DNA from: Erythrobacter sp.
GTDB lineage: Bacteria > Pseudomonadota > Alphaproteobacteria > Sphingomonadales > Sphingomonadaceae
DNA length: 64,000 nt
NCBI RefSeq assembly: GCF_011765465.1
Contig: NZ_CP050265.1
Coordinates: 620,001-684,000, forward strand
Reading direction: 5' to 3'
The notes below the pieces were generated by a model. The model ran no database searches and was not told the origin of the DNA. It saw only the letters and a program-made list of their open reading frames with translations. Below are positions 9,217 to 18,483 of the stretch, piece by piece. The position numbers and the translations under genes were made by a program. Positions within the stretch are counted from its first letter, which is position 1. Each line of letters starts with the position of its first letter.

Positions 9217-9639
9217 ATGCGTCACGGTATTTCGCAGCGCAAGCTCGGTCGCAAGACCGGCCACCGCAAGGCCCTGTTCCGCAACATGGCGGCTGCCCTC
9301 ATCAAGCACGAGCAGATCGTCACGACCCTGCCCAAGGCGAAGGAACTGCGCCCCTACGTCGAAAAGCTGGTCACGCTCGCCAAGCGTGGCGGCCTTTCGA
9401 ACCGCCGCCTTGCGATGGGCCGACTGCAGGACGAAACCCAGCTCAAGAAGCTCTTCGACGTGCTGGCCGAGCGCTATTCGGACCGCGAAGGCGGCTATGT
9501 CCGCATCATCAAGGCCGGTTATCGCGCCAGCGATAGCGCCCAGCTGGCGGTGATCGAATTCGTCGACCGCGACGAGGACGCGAAGGGTCAGGATTCGGGC
9601 CCCGACATGAGCGAGATGGACGAATACGAGGACGCCTGA
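9217..9639 (+). CDS. rplQ: 50S ribosomal protein L17
   Basis: Large-subunit protein near the exit tunnel, 140 residues. The N-terminus [20 protein letters not shown] and the central [17 protein letters not shown] are diagnostic, with an acidic tail after the conserved AVIEFVDRD. It is the last gene of the ribosomal block, followed by a strong terminator. Confidence 0.97.
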   Translation: MRHGISQRKLGRKTGHRKALFRNMAAALIKHEQIVTTLPKAKELRPYVEKLVTLAKRGGLSNRRLAMGRLQDETQLKKLFDVLAERYSDREGGYVRIIKAGYRASDSAQLAVIEFVDRDEDAKGQDSGPDMSEMDEYEDA

Positions 9640-9663
9640 GCGTCTCTCGACAGGCAACCGACA

Positions 9664-9700
9664 GGGGCCGACGGAGCGATCCGCCGGCCCCTTTCCTTTT
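9664..9700 (+). terminator. Rho-independent terminator of the ribosomal operon
   Basis: GGGGCCG(ACGG) at 9664-9674 pairs with (CCGC)CGGCCCC at 9681-9691, followed by TTTCCTTTT. It lies 25 bases after the rplQ stop and closes the spc/alpha transcription unit. Confidence 0.85.
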
Positions 9701-9727
9701 GGCGCTGTCGCCCTAGTGTCGCTGGCC

Positions 9728-11185
9728 ATGAGAACGCTCCTCCTCGCCGCCGCCGCTGCGGTGTTCGCCGCGCATACCCCGGCCCTCGCCCAGTCCCCGC
9801 AGGACCGCCTCGACGTGCGCTACGACCGGGCGCTTGCAGCCGGGTACAAGGCGCTGATGCTGTGCAGCGCGATGGCCATTGCCGAGCGCAACGGGACCAC
9901 GCGCAGCCCCGAAAGCGTGCACGAATGGGAGCTGTCGGGCATCTACCCTGCGCTCGACCCAATCATCCGCGACCTGCCGTACGAGATTGTGCGCCGCCCG
10001 ACGGGCCAGATCGCCCATGTGCAAGTCGAGTGGGCCGACGATATGCCGGGCCGGATCGCGGCCTATTACGGGCAGGAAACCGGCTGCTCGGTCCTTCCCA
10101 TCGGTGCGCCGGAGGACGTGAGCAATCCGGAGGCGCCTCTGTCCGAACCCGAGCGCGATTCTGCGGGTGCCGAGGGACGCATCGTCGAACTTGAGGTGGT
10201 CGATGGCGGCGAGGGCGGGGCGATGCTGCAAGGCCCGCTCGGCTCTGTCCTTACCGACGCCTTTGCAGAGCGATATGGCGAGGGTCGGACCACTGCGGTG
10301 CTTGTTCGACAGGTCGGCGCAGACGGCACCATGATCGAGGACTCCGCCCGTTACGCGCCCGGCTTCGACGAGAACACTCCGCAGCGCACCTGGTCGGTCG
10401 CCAAGAGCATCGCCGCCACCCTTGTCGGTGCAGCAGTCCTTTCGGGCGAATACGAAGTGAGCGACCCCGTCGGCCTCGACTACTGGCGCGCCGGGGCCGA
10501 GGGCGATCCGAGGAACGCCATCACCATCGACCACGCCCTGCGCATGGCGACGGGCCGCTATTCCGACACGCCGGGCAACCGCACCGACCCGCTCTACTGG
10601 GGCGGGACCACGGTGGACGAGCGCGCCGCCAACTGGCCGATCGTCCACAAGCCCGGCACGGTCTATCGCTACGCCAACAACGACACGCTGATGGCGGTGA
10701 AGGCGATCGAGCGCTGGCTGACCTATTATTCCCCGGACGAATTCTTCGCCAAGCTCGGCATGGACGACACCGTCGCCGAGACCGATATCCGCGGCAATTA
10801 CGTCCTCTCCTCGCAGGTCTGGTCGACCGCGAGCGACCTTGCGGCGCTCGGCCAGCTCTATCTCAACGACGGTATCGGCCCGGACGGCGAGCGCCTGCTT
10901 CCCGAAGGCTGGCGCGACTACGTCTCCGATCCCGCAGGCCCCCAGCCCGAAGGGACCGCGTGGGGCTACGGTGCGGGCTGGTGGACTTTCCGCCGGCCCG
11001 AAGGGAACGCTTTCGAAGGCATTCCCGACGACGCCTTCGCCGCGCGCGGCAACCGGGGGCAATATGTCGTCGTCGTCCCTTCACGGCAGGTCGTCATCGT
11101 GCGCCGGGGCGAGGACCGCGTAGGAACCCGCTTCGACATCGCCGCTTTCACGCGCGACGTGCTGGATGCTCTCGAAGGGGAGTAA
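9728..11185 (+). CDS. Exported serine hydrolase, class C beta-lactamase/PBP-like
   Basis: 485 residues from the ATG at 9728 (an in-frame GTG at 9716 would add four residues). A signal peptide [22 protein letters not shown] targets it to the periplasm. The active-site SxxK motif is SVAK (S223-K226) and the second motif is YAN (Y315-N317), the pattern of Pfam beta-lactamase (class C esterase/peptidase) proteins. A preceding region of about 190 residues has no recognised domain. The substrate is unknown; such proteins are esterases, DD-peptidases or amidases, and resistance cannot be inferred. A monocistronic gene after the ribosomal terminator. Confidence 0.85.
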   Translation: MRTLLLAAAAAVFAAHTPALAQSPQDRLDVRYDRALAAGYKALMLCSAMAIAERNGTTRSPESVHEWELSGIYPALDPIIRDLPYEIVRRPTGQIAHVQVEWADDMPGRIAAYYGQETGCSVLPIGAPEDVSNPEAPLSEPERDSAGAEGRIVELEVVDGGEGGAMLQGPLGSVLTDAFAERYGEGRTTAVLVRQVGADGTMIEDSARYAPGFDENTPQRTWSVAKSIAATLVGAAVLSGEYEVSDPVGLDYWRAGAEGDPRNAITIDHALRMATGRYSDTPGNRTDPLYWGGTTVDERAANWPIVHKPGTVYRYANNDTLMAVKAIERWLTYYSPDEFFAKLGMDDTVAETDIRGNYVLSSQVWSTASDLAALGQLYLNDGIGPDGERLLPEGWRDYVSDPAGPQPEGTAWGYGAGWWTFRRPEGNAFEGIPDDAFAARGNRGQYVVVVPSRQVVIVRRGEDRVGTRFDIAAFTRDVLDALEGE

Positions 11186-11360
11186 GTTGATCAAAGCCGC
11201 GCGGTAGGGCATCGGATTTCGATAAGCCTGTTCAGGCTTTACCTCCTTTAGCTGAACGCTTCCTGCACGCCGGATTCAGGCTCGTCTCACCCCCTTTCCT
11301 ACACATTGCCTCTTGCGAAGCCGGGACACGCCCGTCCCGGTCAAAGCGAGGACATGACCC

Positions 11361-11915
11361 ATGACGAGCACTTTCAAGACACTCGCCCGGTCCGCGCTCG
11401 GCACGGTTGCGGCCGGCGCGCTGGCCTTCGGCGCCGCGAGCCCTGCAATGGCCGACGACCGCCGCGACCGCGATGGCGGCATCGGCGCGGGCGAGATCAT
11501 CGCCGGCGCGCTCGTCATCGGCGGGATCGCCGCGCTTGCCGGGGCTTTCGACGGGGACGACGACTGGCGCGACCGGCGCTGGCGCGACCGCAACTGGCGC
11601 GGCGACCGGCGCGGGTGGCGCGGCGACCGGCGCGGCTGGAGGGGCGGGCGCTTCGGCGATCCGCGCTTCGCGGTCGATCGCTGCGTGCGTGCCGCCGAGC
11701 GCCAGGCGCGCCGCTTCGGCGGGTGGCGCTTCGCCGACGTGACCGAGATCCGCGACGTCGACCGCAAGCGTTACGGCTTCAAGGTCAGGGGCCGCATCGT
11801 GGTCGAGGAGAATTTCCGCTTCCGCCGCAATTTCGACCGCGGCCGCTTCACCTGCCGGATCGACGGTCGCGGCCGCCCGCGGATCGATTTCGACGGCGTG
11901 AGGGGCCTGCGCTGA
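11361..11915 (+). CDS. Small exported Arg/Trp/Gly-rich protein, paralogue of the gene at 13031
   Basis: 184 residues with a signal peptide ending ASPAMA (about residue 31). Then come a Gly/Ala-rich hydrophobic segment IGAGEIIAGALVIGGIAALAGAF (about 41-63), a basic low-complexity region of WRGDRRG repeats, and a C-terminal domain with two cysteines (DRCVRAAE and FTCRID) that ends in RPRIDFDGVRGLR. The layout is shared with the protein at 13031-14074 (GDVLAGAVIIGGIAAIASA, then AVDMC and FLCSIG). Function unknown; an envelope location is inferred. Confidence 0.75.
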   Translation: MTSTFKTLARSALGTVAAGALAFGAASPAMADDRRDRDGGIGAGEIIAGALVIGGIAALAGAFDGDDDWRDRRWRDRNWRGDRRGWRGDRRGWRGGRFGDPRFAVDRCVRAAERQARRFGGWRFADVTEIRDVDRKRYGFKVRGRIVVEENFRFRRNFDRGRFTCRIDGRGRPRIDFDGVRGLR

Positions 11916-11947
11916 GGCGCAATCGACCCTGCGATACGAACCACCGC

Positions 11948-11983
11948 GCGCCCTTCCGGCCCTAAGGCCGGGAGGGCGCTTTC
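11948..11983. terminator. bidirectional terminator between convergent genes
   Basis: A 14-bp stem, GCGCCCTTCCGGCC at 11948-11961 with GGCCGGGAGGGCGC at 11966-11979 (one G-T pair), a 4-base loop and TTTC after it. It sits between the convergent genes ending at 11915 and 11999 and can serve both. Confidence 0.8.
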
Positions 11984-11998
11984 GCCTCAGGCAGGCGC

Positions 11999-12829
11999 TC
12001 AATCGCCAGCGAGCAGGCGGGCCATCGCGTAGGTGAGGTTCCAGGTCGGCGCGATCGCGGTGAACTCCCCCTCGATTTTGCGCTCGGACCCGTCGGTCAG
12101 CCGATAGGTCAGTGTCACGGGCGCGCCCTGGCCGGCGATCCACCGGCCCAACAGCGCGCTCGTTTCCTCGGCGGGGCCTTCCATCGCGAAGGCTTTGCCG
12201 AACCGCCTGCCCTCGCTCACCAGGGCGACGCTTCCGATCGACGAGGATACCGTGGCGGGGCCTCCGGGATCGACCGGATCGGTGAAGGCTGCATTGTCGA
12301 CGAAGCGCAGCACCGAGGCCGTCGCCCCGTTCGGCAGCAGGGTCGAGCGAATGTAGAAGACCTTGCGAAAATCGAGGAACTGGTCGCACTCGACGACGTC
12401 GCCCTGCGCCACGTAGGAGCGTTTCGAGGAGCATTCGGCCAGCACTTGCGGCGTCTTCAGGTCGCCGCCTTCGACTTCGAGCACCATGCGCCTGCCGCCC
12501 ATGCGCCCATGCCATATCGTGACCGTCTGGCCTGCGCGGGTGATGCGTTCTCCGACACGCAGCTTGCCGCGCACGCGGTCGGGATGCCGTTCGACCTCGC
12601 ACACCACCACGGAAGGGTCGTCGGCGGACGCGAGCGCCTTGCCGTAAAAGGCCGCGTCATCGCTCCAGGCGGGCATATCGGGCGATGTCGCCGCGCCGTA
12701 TTCGACGGTTTCGCAGCCCAACCGCTCGGCCGCCGCACCGACGGTTTCGACCTCTTCTACCGCAGAAGCGGCGACGGGGCTCAGGGCGAGAGCGGGCGCG
12801 GCACACGCAAGCAGGACGAGGCGGGTCAT
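11999..12829 (-). CDS. Exported protein of unknown function
   Basis: 276 residues from the ATG at 12829; a longer frame exists upstream but lacks a signal peptide, whereas this start gives MTRLVLLACAAPALALSPVAASA. Four cysteines (CETVEYG, VCEVERH, AECSSKR, ECDQFLD) lie in the first two thirds and could form disulphides in the periplasm. No family is recognised. It lies between two members of a small exported protein family, converging with the first and diverging from the second. Confidence 0.7.
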   Translation of the reverse strand: MTRLVLLACAAPALALSPVAASAVEEVETVGAAAERLGCETVEYGAATSPDMPAWSDDAAFYGKALASADDPSVVVCEVERHPDRVRGKLRVGERITRAGQTVTIWHGRMGGRRMVLEVEGGDLKTPQVLAECSSKRSYVAQGDVVECDQFLDFRKVFYIRSTLLPNGATASVLRFVDNAAFTDPVDPGGPATVSSSIGSVALVSEGRRFGKAFAMEGPAEETSALLGRWIAGQGAPVTLTYRLTDGSERKIEGEFTAIAPTWNLTYAMARLLAGD

Positions 12830-13030
12830 GGGCGCCGGATTAGCACGCCCTTGCGCGGGGTCTTTGTAAGAACTGGACCTTGCCGCCGCACCGCACGCGT
12901 GCTTTGATATGCGCGCCTCCTGCCGTTCACGTGCGGCTAAGCCGTGCGGGGTTAGGCGGAAGGCGACTGACGGATGAGCGATTGGTGGCCGCTCTTCTTG
13001 CGCAATGTTCGTTTGCAAGGAGGACCTTTG

Positions 13031-14074
13031 ATGGCGTTCCCCACTCGCACGGCCGCAATCGCCACATTCACCGCCGCCCTTTCGCTGACCGCCGCTCCGG
13101 TTACTGCGGCCGAGCTTCCGGCCAATCTCGTCCGCCCCGCGGCGAGCGGCAGCGCGTTGCTCCCCGATTTCAATTCCAGCCGCTACGACCCGCAGGCCGA
13201 CACCGCCGACTGGCGGCGCTGCTGGCGGCGCTGGGGCTGTCGCGGCTGGCGGGGGCGCGGCTGGAGAGGCCGGCGCGGGATCAGCGCGGGCGACGTGCTG
13301 GCGGGCGCGGTCATCATCGGCGGGATCGCCGCCATCGCCAGCGCCGCGAGCAACAACCGGCGCGAACGCGAGCGCGACGTGGTGATCGTCGAGCGCGACC
13401 GCGTGCGCTACGATGATCGTTATGACGACAGGCGCTATGACGACAGGCGCGTCGATGACCGCCGCTGGGACACTCGCCGGGCCGACGACCGCCGCGGCGC
13501 GGTTCGCCGGGCGGGCGCTTCGGGGCTCGAAAACGCGGTCGATATGTGCCTTTCCGAAATCGAGCGCGACGTGCGCGTGAACGAGGTCGACAATGTCAGC
13601 CGCACCGCGCGCGGCTGGTCCGTCACCGGATCGCTGTTCGACGGGTCGGGTTTTCTGTGTTCCATCGGCAATGACGGGCGGGTCGAGCGGGTCGACTACA
13701 GCGGCTTTTCGGACGGTTTCCGCGGCAGCGCGGCCCCGACGCCGCGCGCGCCTGCGGGCGGGGAAGAGACGTATATCCCACCGATGCGCTCGGGCGGGGG
13801 CGACCAGTGGAGCGACGTGCGCTATCTCACCGCGCGCGCCAATATCGAGGAACGCGAAGGCTTCGGCCCGCAGCCCGACGAGACGATGCGCGTCGCGCTG
13901 GTGACGAGCCCGGCCGATGTCGAGGCTGCCTTTGCCGGAGAGCGCCGCGCTGCGCCGCGCGGGGAGCCGCTCGTCCCGCTCAGCGCGTCGCGCCAGCCGG
14001 CCTATCCCGGCGGGCCGATCCCCGGCGAAGAAATCCCCGAGCGGCGTCCGATCGACGGCGACCTGCGCCGCTAA
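13031..14074 (+). CDS. Exported Arg/Asp-rich protein, larger paralogue of the gene at 11361
   Basis: 347 residues. The ATG at 13031 is chosen because AAGGAGG lies just upstream and it opens a signal peptide (MAFPTRTAAIATFTAALSLTAAPVTA). A Trp/Arg/Gly-rich stretch, a hydrophobic segment GDVLAGAVIIGGIAAIASA (about 97-115), and a low-complexity DDRRYDDRR region follow. A domain with AVDMC and FLCSIGNDGRVERVDYSG corresponds to the C-terminal domain of the 11361 protein. It then has about 115 extra residues rich in Pro/Glu. Function unknown. Confidence 0.72.
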   Translation: MAFPTRTAAIATFTAALSLTAAPVTAAELPANLVRPAASGSALLPDFNSSRYDPQADTADWRRCWRRWGCRGWRGRGWRGRRGISAGDVLAGAVIIGGIAAIASAASNNRRERERDVVIVERDRVRYDDRYDDRRYDDRRVDDRRWDTRRADDRRGAVRRAGASGLENAVDMCLSEIERDVRVNEVDNVSRTARGWSVTGSLFDGSGFLCSIGNDGRVERVDYSGFSDGFRGSAAPTPRAPAGGEETYIPPMRSGGGDQWSDVRYLTARANIEEREGFGPQPDETMRVALVTSPADVEAAFAGERRAAPRGEPLVPLSASRQPAYPGGPIPGEEIPERRPIDGDLRR

Positions 14075-14080
14075 GGCGGA

Positions 14081-14869
14081 TCAAGGCGCCGCTGAATCGC
14101 GCTCTGGCGAGGCGGCTTCTTCGGCCTGGCCCGCCCCTTCGCTCGCTTCTCCGGCGGGATACTCGCCAGCCTCGATTTCGGCGATGGCGTCCATCTGGGC
14201 TGCCGTCTCGGCGGCGGCCTTGCGCCGCAGCCTGCCATAGGACGGCCAGCGCCAGCGGAACCGGATTGCGCCGAGCCGGACGACGAAGCCGACCGCGAAG
14301 GCCGCGGCCCAGGCGATGGTCTCGTTGAAACGCAGGACCTCGGCGAGGAAGGAGCCCGCCGCCGTGATGGCCGAGGCGATCAGCGCGGCGGTGAGATATA
14401 TCTGCGGCTGCATGATGACCGAAGGCCGCCCCGCCACGACATCGCGGATGATCCCGCCCGCAACCCCGGTCAGCACCCCCATCAGCATCGCCGGGACCGG
14501 CGGGATGCCATAGGCGAGCGCCTTGGCCGTCCCGAGCACCGAAAAGGCGGCGAGCCCCGCGCCGTCCGCGTAGAAGAACAGCCGCCCGTCCCAGATGCGC
14601 CCCGGGAAATACCAGGCGAGGATCGCCATGCCGAGGCAGACCGGGGCGACCCAGGGATCGAATATCCAGAACACCGGCGCGCCGATCAACAGGTCGCGGA
14701 TCGTGCCCCCGCCGACTCCGGTGACGAGCGCGAAGAAGCCCATGGTGACGAAGCTCTGCCGCTCGCGCGCGGCGATGAGCGCGCCCGACAGCGCGAAGAC
14801 CGCGATGCCGGCAAGGTCGAGCCAGTCGAGGATCGGGGTCAGGATCGCACCCGTAACGCCTGCGTTCAT
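14081..14869 (-). CDS. TRIC-type cation channel family membrane protein (UPF0126/YadS-like)
   Basis: 262 residues with about seven hydrophobic segments arranged as two similar halves. Each half carries the family motif: GVGGGTIRD (first half) and GVAGGIIRD (second half), as in bacterial TRIC/UPF0126 proteins. A charged Ala/Glu-rich cytoplasmic tail covers about the last 50 residues. Its ATG overlaps the stop of the PepSY gene upstream (ATGA), so the two are translationally coupled. The transported ion is not certain; archaeal and bacterial TRIC homologues conduct K+ and Na+. Confidence 0.85.
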   Translation of the reverse strand: MNAGVTGAILTPILDWLDLAGIAVFALSGALIAARERQSFVTMGFFALVTGVGGGTIRDLLIGAPVFWIFDPWVAPVCLGMAILAWYFPGRIWDGRLFFYADGAGLAAFSVLGTAKALAYGIPPVPAMLMGVLTGVAGGIIRDVVAGRPSVIMQPQIYLTAALIASAITAAGSFLAEVLRFNETIAWAAAFAVGFVVRLGAIRFRWRWPSYGRLRRKAAAETAAQMDAIAEIEAGEYPAGEASEGAGQAEEAASPERDSAAP

Positions 14870-15564
14870 GGCGCGCTCCTCAGGCCGCGCGCGCGGCGGC
14901 GACGGAACAGCAGGACGACGCCGAAGAGCGCGCCGATGAGCGAGAGCGCGGCAAAGCCGATCAGCACCGGGTGGCTGGTGTCCTCGCGCTCGGAAAGGTC
15001 CATGATGTGCAGCCCCCAGGCGAAATCGAACCAGCGCCACCAGCGCGTGCGCACCGCCTCGATCTCGCCCGTGTCGCGCCCGACATAGATGTTCGTCCCG
15101 TCCGCAAGCGCGACCTGCCAGACCGCGAGCGGGCGGCGGAAATCGAAGGGGACGGCATCGGCTTCGAACAAGGTGGCCGCGCGCACGTTGTCGCCGCCTG
15201 CGATCCGGCGCTCGACCAGCGCGCGCGCGGCGGCGGCGTCGAGCGGGGGGAGGGGCGCGCCCGTTGCCATGTCGAGGCGGCTCACCGCCCCGTCGAGGCT
15301 GGTGAGGATCGCGACCGCGCGGCCCTCCTGCATGACCACCCGCATCTCGGCGAGCTGCGCCGCCTCGTCCGCTATGGCGCTGCCGGGCAGGACCAGCGGT
15401 TCGGCCTCGGCGGACAAGCGCAGGTGCTCGCCGCGCACTTCCTCGATGGGCTTCAAGGTCATGAACAGACCCGTGGCGAGCCATGCCGCGATCGGCACGC
15501 CGACCAGCCAGCCGAGCCAGATGTGCCACTTGGCAAGCGTGAGCATGAAGGGTTTGCGGGCCAT
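14866..15564 (-). CDS. PepSY-domain membrane protein
   Basis: 232 residues. There is an N-terminal membrane segment (KWHIWLGWLVGVPIAAWLATGLFMTL, about 12-37), a periplasmic region with PepSY-like features (EVRGEHLRL, then GDTGEIEAVRTRWWRWFDFAWGLHIMD), and a C-terminal membrane segment (PVLIGFAALSLIGALFGVVLLFRR). This is the layout of the PepSY-associated TM family. Related proteins assist ferric-siderophore reduction or act in the envelope, but no substrate can be read here. Overlaps the downstream TRIC gene by four bases. Confidence 0.75.
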   Translation of the reverse strand: MARKPFMLTLAKWHIWLGWLVGVPIAAWLATGLFMTLKPIEEVRGEHLRLSAEAEPLVLPGSAIADEAAQLAEMRVVMQEGRAVAILTSLDGAVSRLDMATGAPLPPLDAAAARALVERRIAGGDNVRAATLFEADAVPFDFRRPLAVWQVALADGTNIYVGRDTGEIEAVRTRWWRWFDFAWGLHIMDLSEREDTSHPVLIGFAALSLIGALFGVVLLFRRRRARGLRSAP

Positions 15565-15587
15565 CAGCGCGCCATGGCGGGCTGCGC

Positions 15588-16958
15588 TCAGCCGTGCAAG
15601 ATTTTCCCGATCTCGCCCGCCGCCGCGATGCAGTCGAGGTCGGCAAAGGCCGGCCCCATGACCTGCATCCCGCAGGGCAGCTCCGCGCCGAGATAGCCGC
15701 TCGACCCGATGGGAAGGACGGTCGAGGGCAGGCCGGGGAAGGTGGCGAGCCCTGAGAAGATCAGCCCCGCGCCGCCCGGCACGTCCTCGCCGTTCACGTC
15801 GAGCGAGCCCTTGAACACCGCCTCCTCGCGATGCGGCACGGCGAGGACCGGGGCGGGGGGCGCGAGGACGAAGTCGTAGCGCTCGAACAGCCGCTCCCAC
15901 AGGACCTGGCTCGCGGCCTGCGCGTCGAGCAGGTCGAACCAGTCGCTCGCCGTGGCGCGCTTGCCGCTGGGCGAGGGCGCGCCGCGGGCCATGACGGTGT
16001 TCATCATGCGCAGGTAGTCGCGGTGCTGCTGCGCGAGATCGGGCAGGAGTTCGCTTTCCCGGTCCACCGCAATGCCCGCCTGCGCGAGCGCTTCGAGCGC
16101 GGCTTCGGTCGGCCCGGCGACGCTGGCGTCGAGCGGGCAGCCGGGCAGGTCGGTGAGCGCGAGCAGGCGGCACTCGGCGAGCGGCTTGCCCTTCGCCCGG
16201 AGCGGGAAGCGCGCGCCGATTTCGGTCAGCACGGCGAGATCTTCCGCATTGCGCGCGAGCGGACCGGCGATCGACAGCGCGCTTTCATGCGCCGCGACGA
16301 AGCCTTCGCGCCGGGCCATCATCGGGTGGTCATGGCCGCGTTTCGAGACGATGCCGTGGGTCGTCTTGTGCCCCCAGATGCCGCAGAAATGCGCCGGCAC
16401 GCGGACCGATCCGCCGATGTCCGTGCCGTATTCGCAAGGCACCATCCCGGCCGCCACCGCCGCCGCGCCGCCGCCGGAGGAACCGCCGGGTGAGCGCGCC
16501 GGGTCATGCGGGTTCGTGGTGCGGCCATAGACCGGGTTGAAGCTCTGCCAGTCGGTGAGGTCGGTCGGCACGTTGGTCTTGCCGATGATGACCGCGCCGG
16601 CGGCCTTGAGCCGCCGGACCAGTTCGGCATCGCGCGCGGGCACGTAATCGGTCAGCCGTTCATGGCCCCAGCAGGATTGCAGGCCCGCCACATCGAAGCT
16701 TTCCTTGACCGTCATCGGCACTCCGAAGAGCGGCTGGTTCTCGCCCCCGTCTTTTGGAGGCCCTTCCCGGTCCATCGCCTTGGCGGTTTCAAAGGCGCGC
16801 TCGAAATCGGGCACGGCGAGAGCGTTCACTTCGGCATCGAGATGCTCGATCCGCACGATCGCGGCATCGACCGCCTCGGCGACAGAGAGCCTGCCCTCCC
16901 GGATCGCCGCCGCGGTGTCGAGCGCGCCGGGCTTGGTCGTCACTTGCGGATAGGCCAT
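15588..16958 (-). CDS. Amidase (amidase signature family)
   Basis: Hydrolyses amide bonds with the Ser-cisSer-Lys triad; 456 residues, normal length. Visible elements are the catalytic lysine K85 (PMTVKESFDVAG), the glycine/serine-rich SPGGSSGGGAAAVAAG block (156-171) with the cis-serine, and the nucleophile region GTDIGGSVRVPA (S184). A GatA role is unlikely because gatB and gatC are not adjacent. It lies upstream of the PepSY/TRIC pair on the same strand with a 23-base gap, so the three may be co-transcribed. Substrate unknown. Confidence 0.9.
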   Translation of the reverse strand: MAYPQVTTKPGALDTAAAIREGRLSVAEAVDAAIVRIEHLDAEVNALAVPDFERAFETAKAMDREGPPKDGGENQPLFGVPMTVKESFDVAGLQSCWGHERLTDYVPARDAELVRRLKAAGAVIIGKTNVPTDLTDWQSFNPVYGRTTNPHDPARSPGGSSGGGAAAVAAGMVPCEYGTDIGGSVRVPAHFCGIWGHKTTHGIVSKRGHDHPMMARREGFVAAHESALSIAGPLARNAEDLAVLTEIGARFPLRAKGKPLAECRLLALTDLPGCPLDASVAGPTEAALEALAQAGIAVDRESELLPDLAQQHRDYLRMMNTVMARGAPSPSGKRATASDWFDLLDAQAASQVLWERLFERYDFVLAPPAPVLAVPHREEAVFKGSLDVNGEDVPGGAGLIFSGLATFPGLPSTVLPIGSSGYLGAELPCGMQVMGPAFADLDCIAAAGEIGKILHG

Positions 16959-16991
16959 CGTCTCTCCCCCTCAGGCCGCCGACGCGTGGTG

Positions 16992-18404
16992 TCAGATATG
17001 GATCGGCTTGCCCGTCACCGCCATCGCCGCTTCCTTGAACGCCTCGGCATGGGTCGGGTGGGCGTGGCAGGTATAGGCGATGTCTTCCGACGTCGCGCCG
17101 AATTCCATCGCTTGGGCCGCCTGCGCGATCATGGTGCCCGCAAGCGAGTTCACCATCCACACGCCCAGCACGCGGTCGGTTTCCGCATCGGCGATCACCT
17201 TGACGAAGCCGTCTGTGTCGCGGTTCGCCTTGGCGCGGCTGTTCGCCATCATCGGGAACTTGCCGACCTTGACCTTGGCCTTGTCGCCGCCCGCGGCTTC
17301 GACCGCCTGTTCCAGGGTGAGGCCCACGCCCGCGATTTCCGGCGTGGTGTAGACGACGTTCGGGATCACATCGTGGTTCACGATGCCCGTCTGCCCGGCG
17401 ATGAATTCGGCCACGGCGATGCCCTCGTCCTCGGCCTTGTGCGCGAGCATGGGGCCGGGAGCCACGTCGCCGATCGCCCAGATGTTGTCGACCTTGGTGC
17501 GGAAGTCGTGGCCGATTTCGACCTGGCCCTTGTTGTTGGTCTGCAGCCCGGCCTTTTCCAGCATCAGCCCGTCGGTGTTGGGCCGTCGCCCGATCGAGAC
17601 GAGGACGTGACTCGCCTCGATGGTCTGTTCGTCGCCGCCGGCCGATTTCTCGACCGTCAGCGTCACTTTCTTGCCCTTGACGCTGGCGCCGGTGACCTTG
17701 TGGCCGAGCATCATGTTCATGCCCTGCTTCTTGAAGATCTTGCCCGCTTCCTTGCGCACTTCGCCGTCCATGCCGGGCAGGAGCTGGTCGAGGAATTCGA
17801 TCACCGTCACCTTCGCCCCGAGCCTGCGCCAAACGCTGCCGAGTTCGAGGCCGATCACGCCGCCGCCGATCACGACGAGATGTTCGGGGACTTCGGGCAG
17901 GTCGAGTGCGCCGGTCGAATCGACGATACGCTTCTTTGCGTTGTCGACCTCGACGCCGGGGAGCGGGGTGACGGAAGAGCCGGTCGCGATGACGATGTCC
18001 TTCGCCGTGTGGGTTTCGTCACCGACCTTGACCGTGTGCGCGTCCTCGAACGCGGCGTGGCCTTTGAGCCAGGTGATCTTGTTCTTCTTGAACAGGAACT
18101 CGATGCCGCCGGTGAGGTCGCTCACGGCCTTGGATTTTTCGGCCATCATTTTCTTGAGGTCGAACGTCGCCTTGGCCTCGATCCCCCAGGTCGCGAAATG
18201 GCCGCCCTCGGCTTCCTCGAACAGTTCGGAGGCGTGGAGCAGCGCCTTCGACGGGATGCAGCCCACGTTGAGGCACGTCCCGCCGAGCGTTTCGCGGCTT
18301 TCGACGCAGGCGGTCTTCAGCCCAAGCTGCGCCGCGCGGATCGCAGCGACATAGCCGCCGGGGCCGGCACCGATGATGAGGACGTCGTAGTCGTATTCAG
18401 CCAT
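16992..18404 (-). CDS. lpdA: Dihydrolipoyl dehydrogenase (E3)
   Basis: Flavoprotein that reoxidises the lipoyl group of 2-oxo-acid dehydrogenase complexes using NAD+. 470 residues. The FAD-binding IIGAGPGGYVAAIRAAQLG is at the N-terminus. The redox-active disulphide is C44/C49 in GGTCLNVGCIPSK, the NAD-binding VVIGGGVIGLELGSVW is central, and the C-terminal CHAHPTHAEAFKEAAM carries the catalytic His/Glu pair. It is the last gene of the cluster with sucB and sucA, so it most likely serves the 2-oxoglutarate dehydrogenase complex. Confidence 0.96.
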   Translation of the reverse strand: MAEYDYDVLIIGAGPGGYVAAIRAAQLGLKTACVESRETLGGTCLNVGCIPSKALLHASELFEEAEGGHFATWGIEAKATFDLKKMMAEKSKAVSDLTGGIEFLFKKNKITWLKGHAAFEDAHTVKVGDETHTAKDIVIATGSSVTPLPGVEVDNAKKRIVDSTGALDLPEVPEHLVVIGGGVIGLELGSVWRRLGAKVTVIEFLDQLLPGMDGEVRKEAGKIFKKQGMNMMLGHKVTGASVKGKKVTLTVEKSAGGDEQTIEASHVLVSIGRRPNTDGLMLEKAGLQTNNKGQVEIGHDFRTKVDNIWAIGDVAPGPMLAHKAEDEGIAVAEFIAGQTGIVNHDVIPNVVYTTPEIAGVGLTLEQAVEAAGGDKAKVKVGKFPMMANSRAKANRDTDGFVKVIADAETDRVLGVWMVNSLAGTMIAQAAQAMEFGATSEDIAYTCHAHPTHAEAFKEAAMAVTGKPIHI

Positions 18405-18483
18405 TATTCTGCTCCGTGACCCCTCGATGGCGAGGTGGGATCAGCCATTGTCTTGTTCAATCGTTACGCCGCGATGGCGCGCC

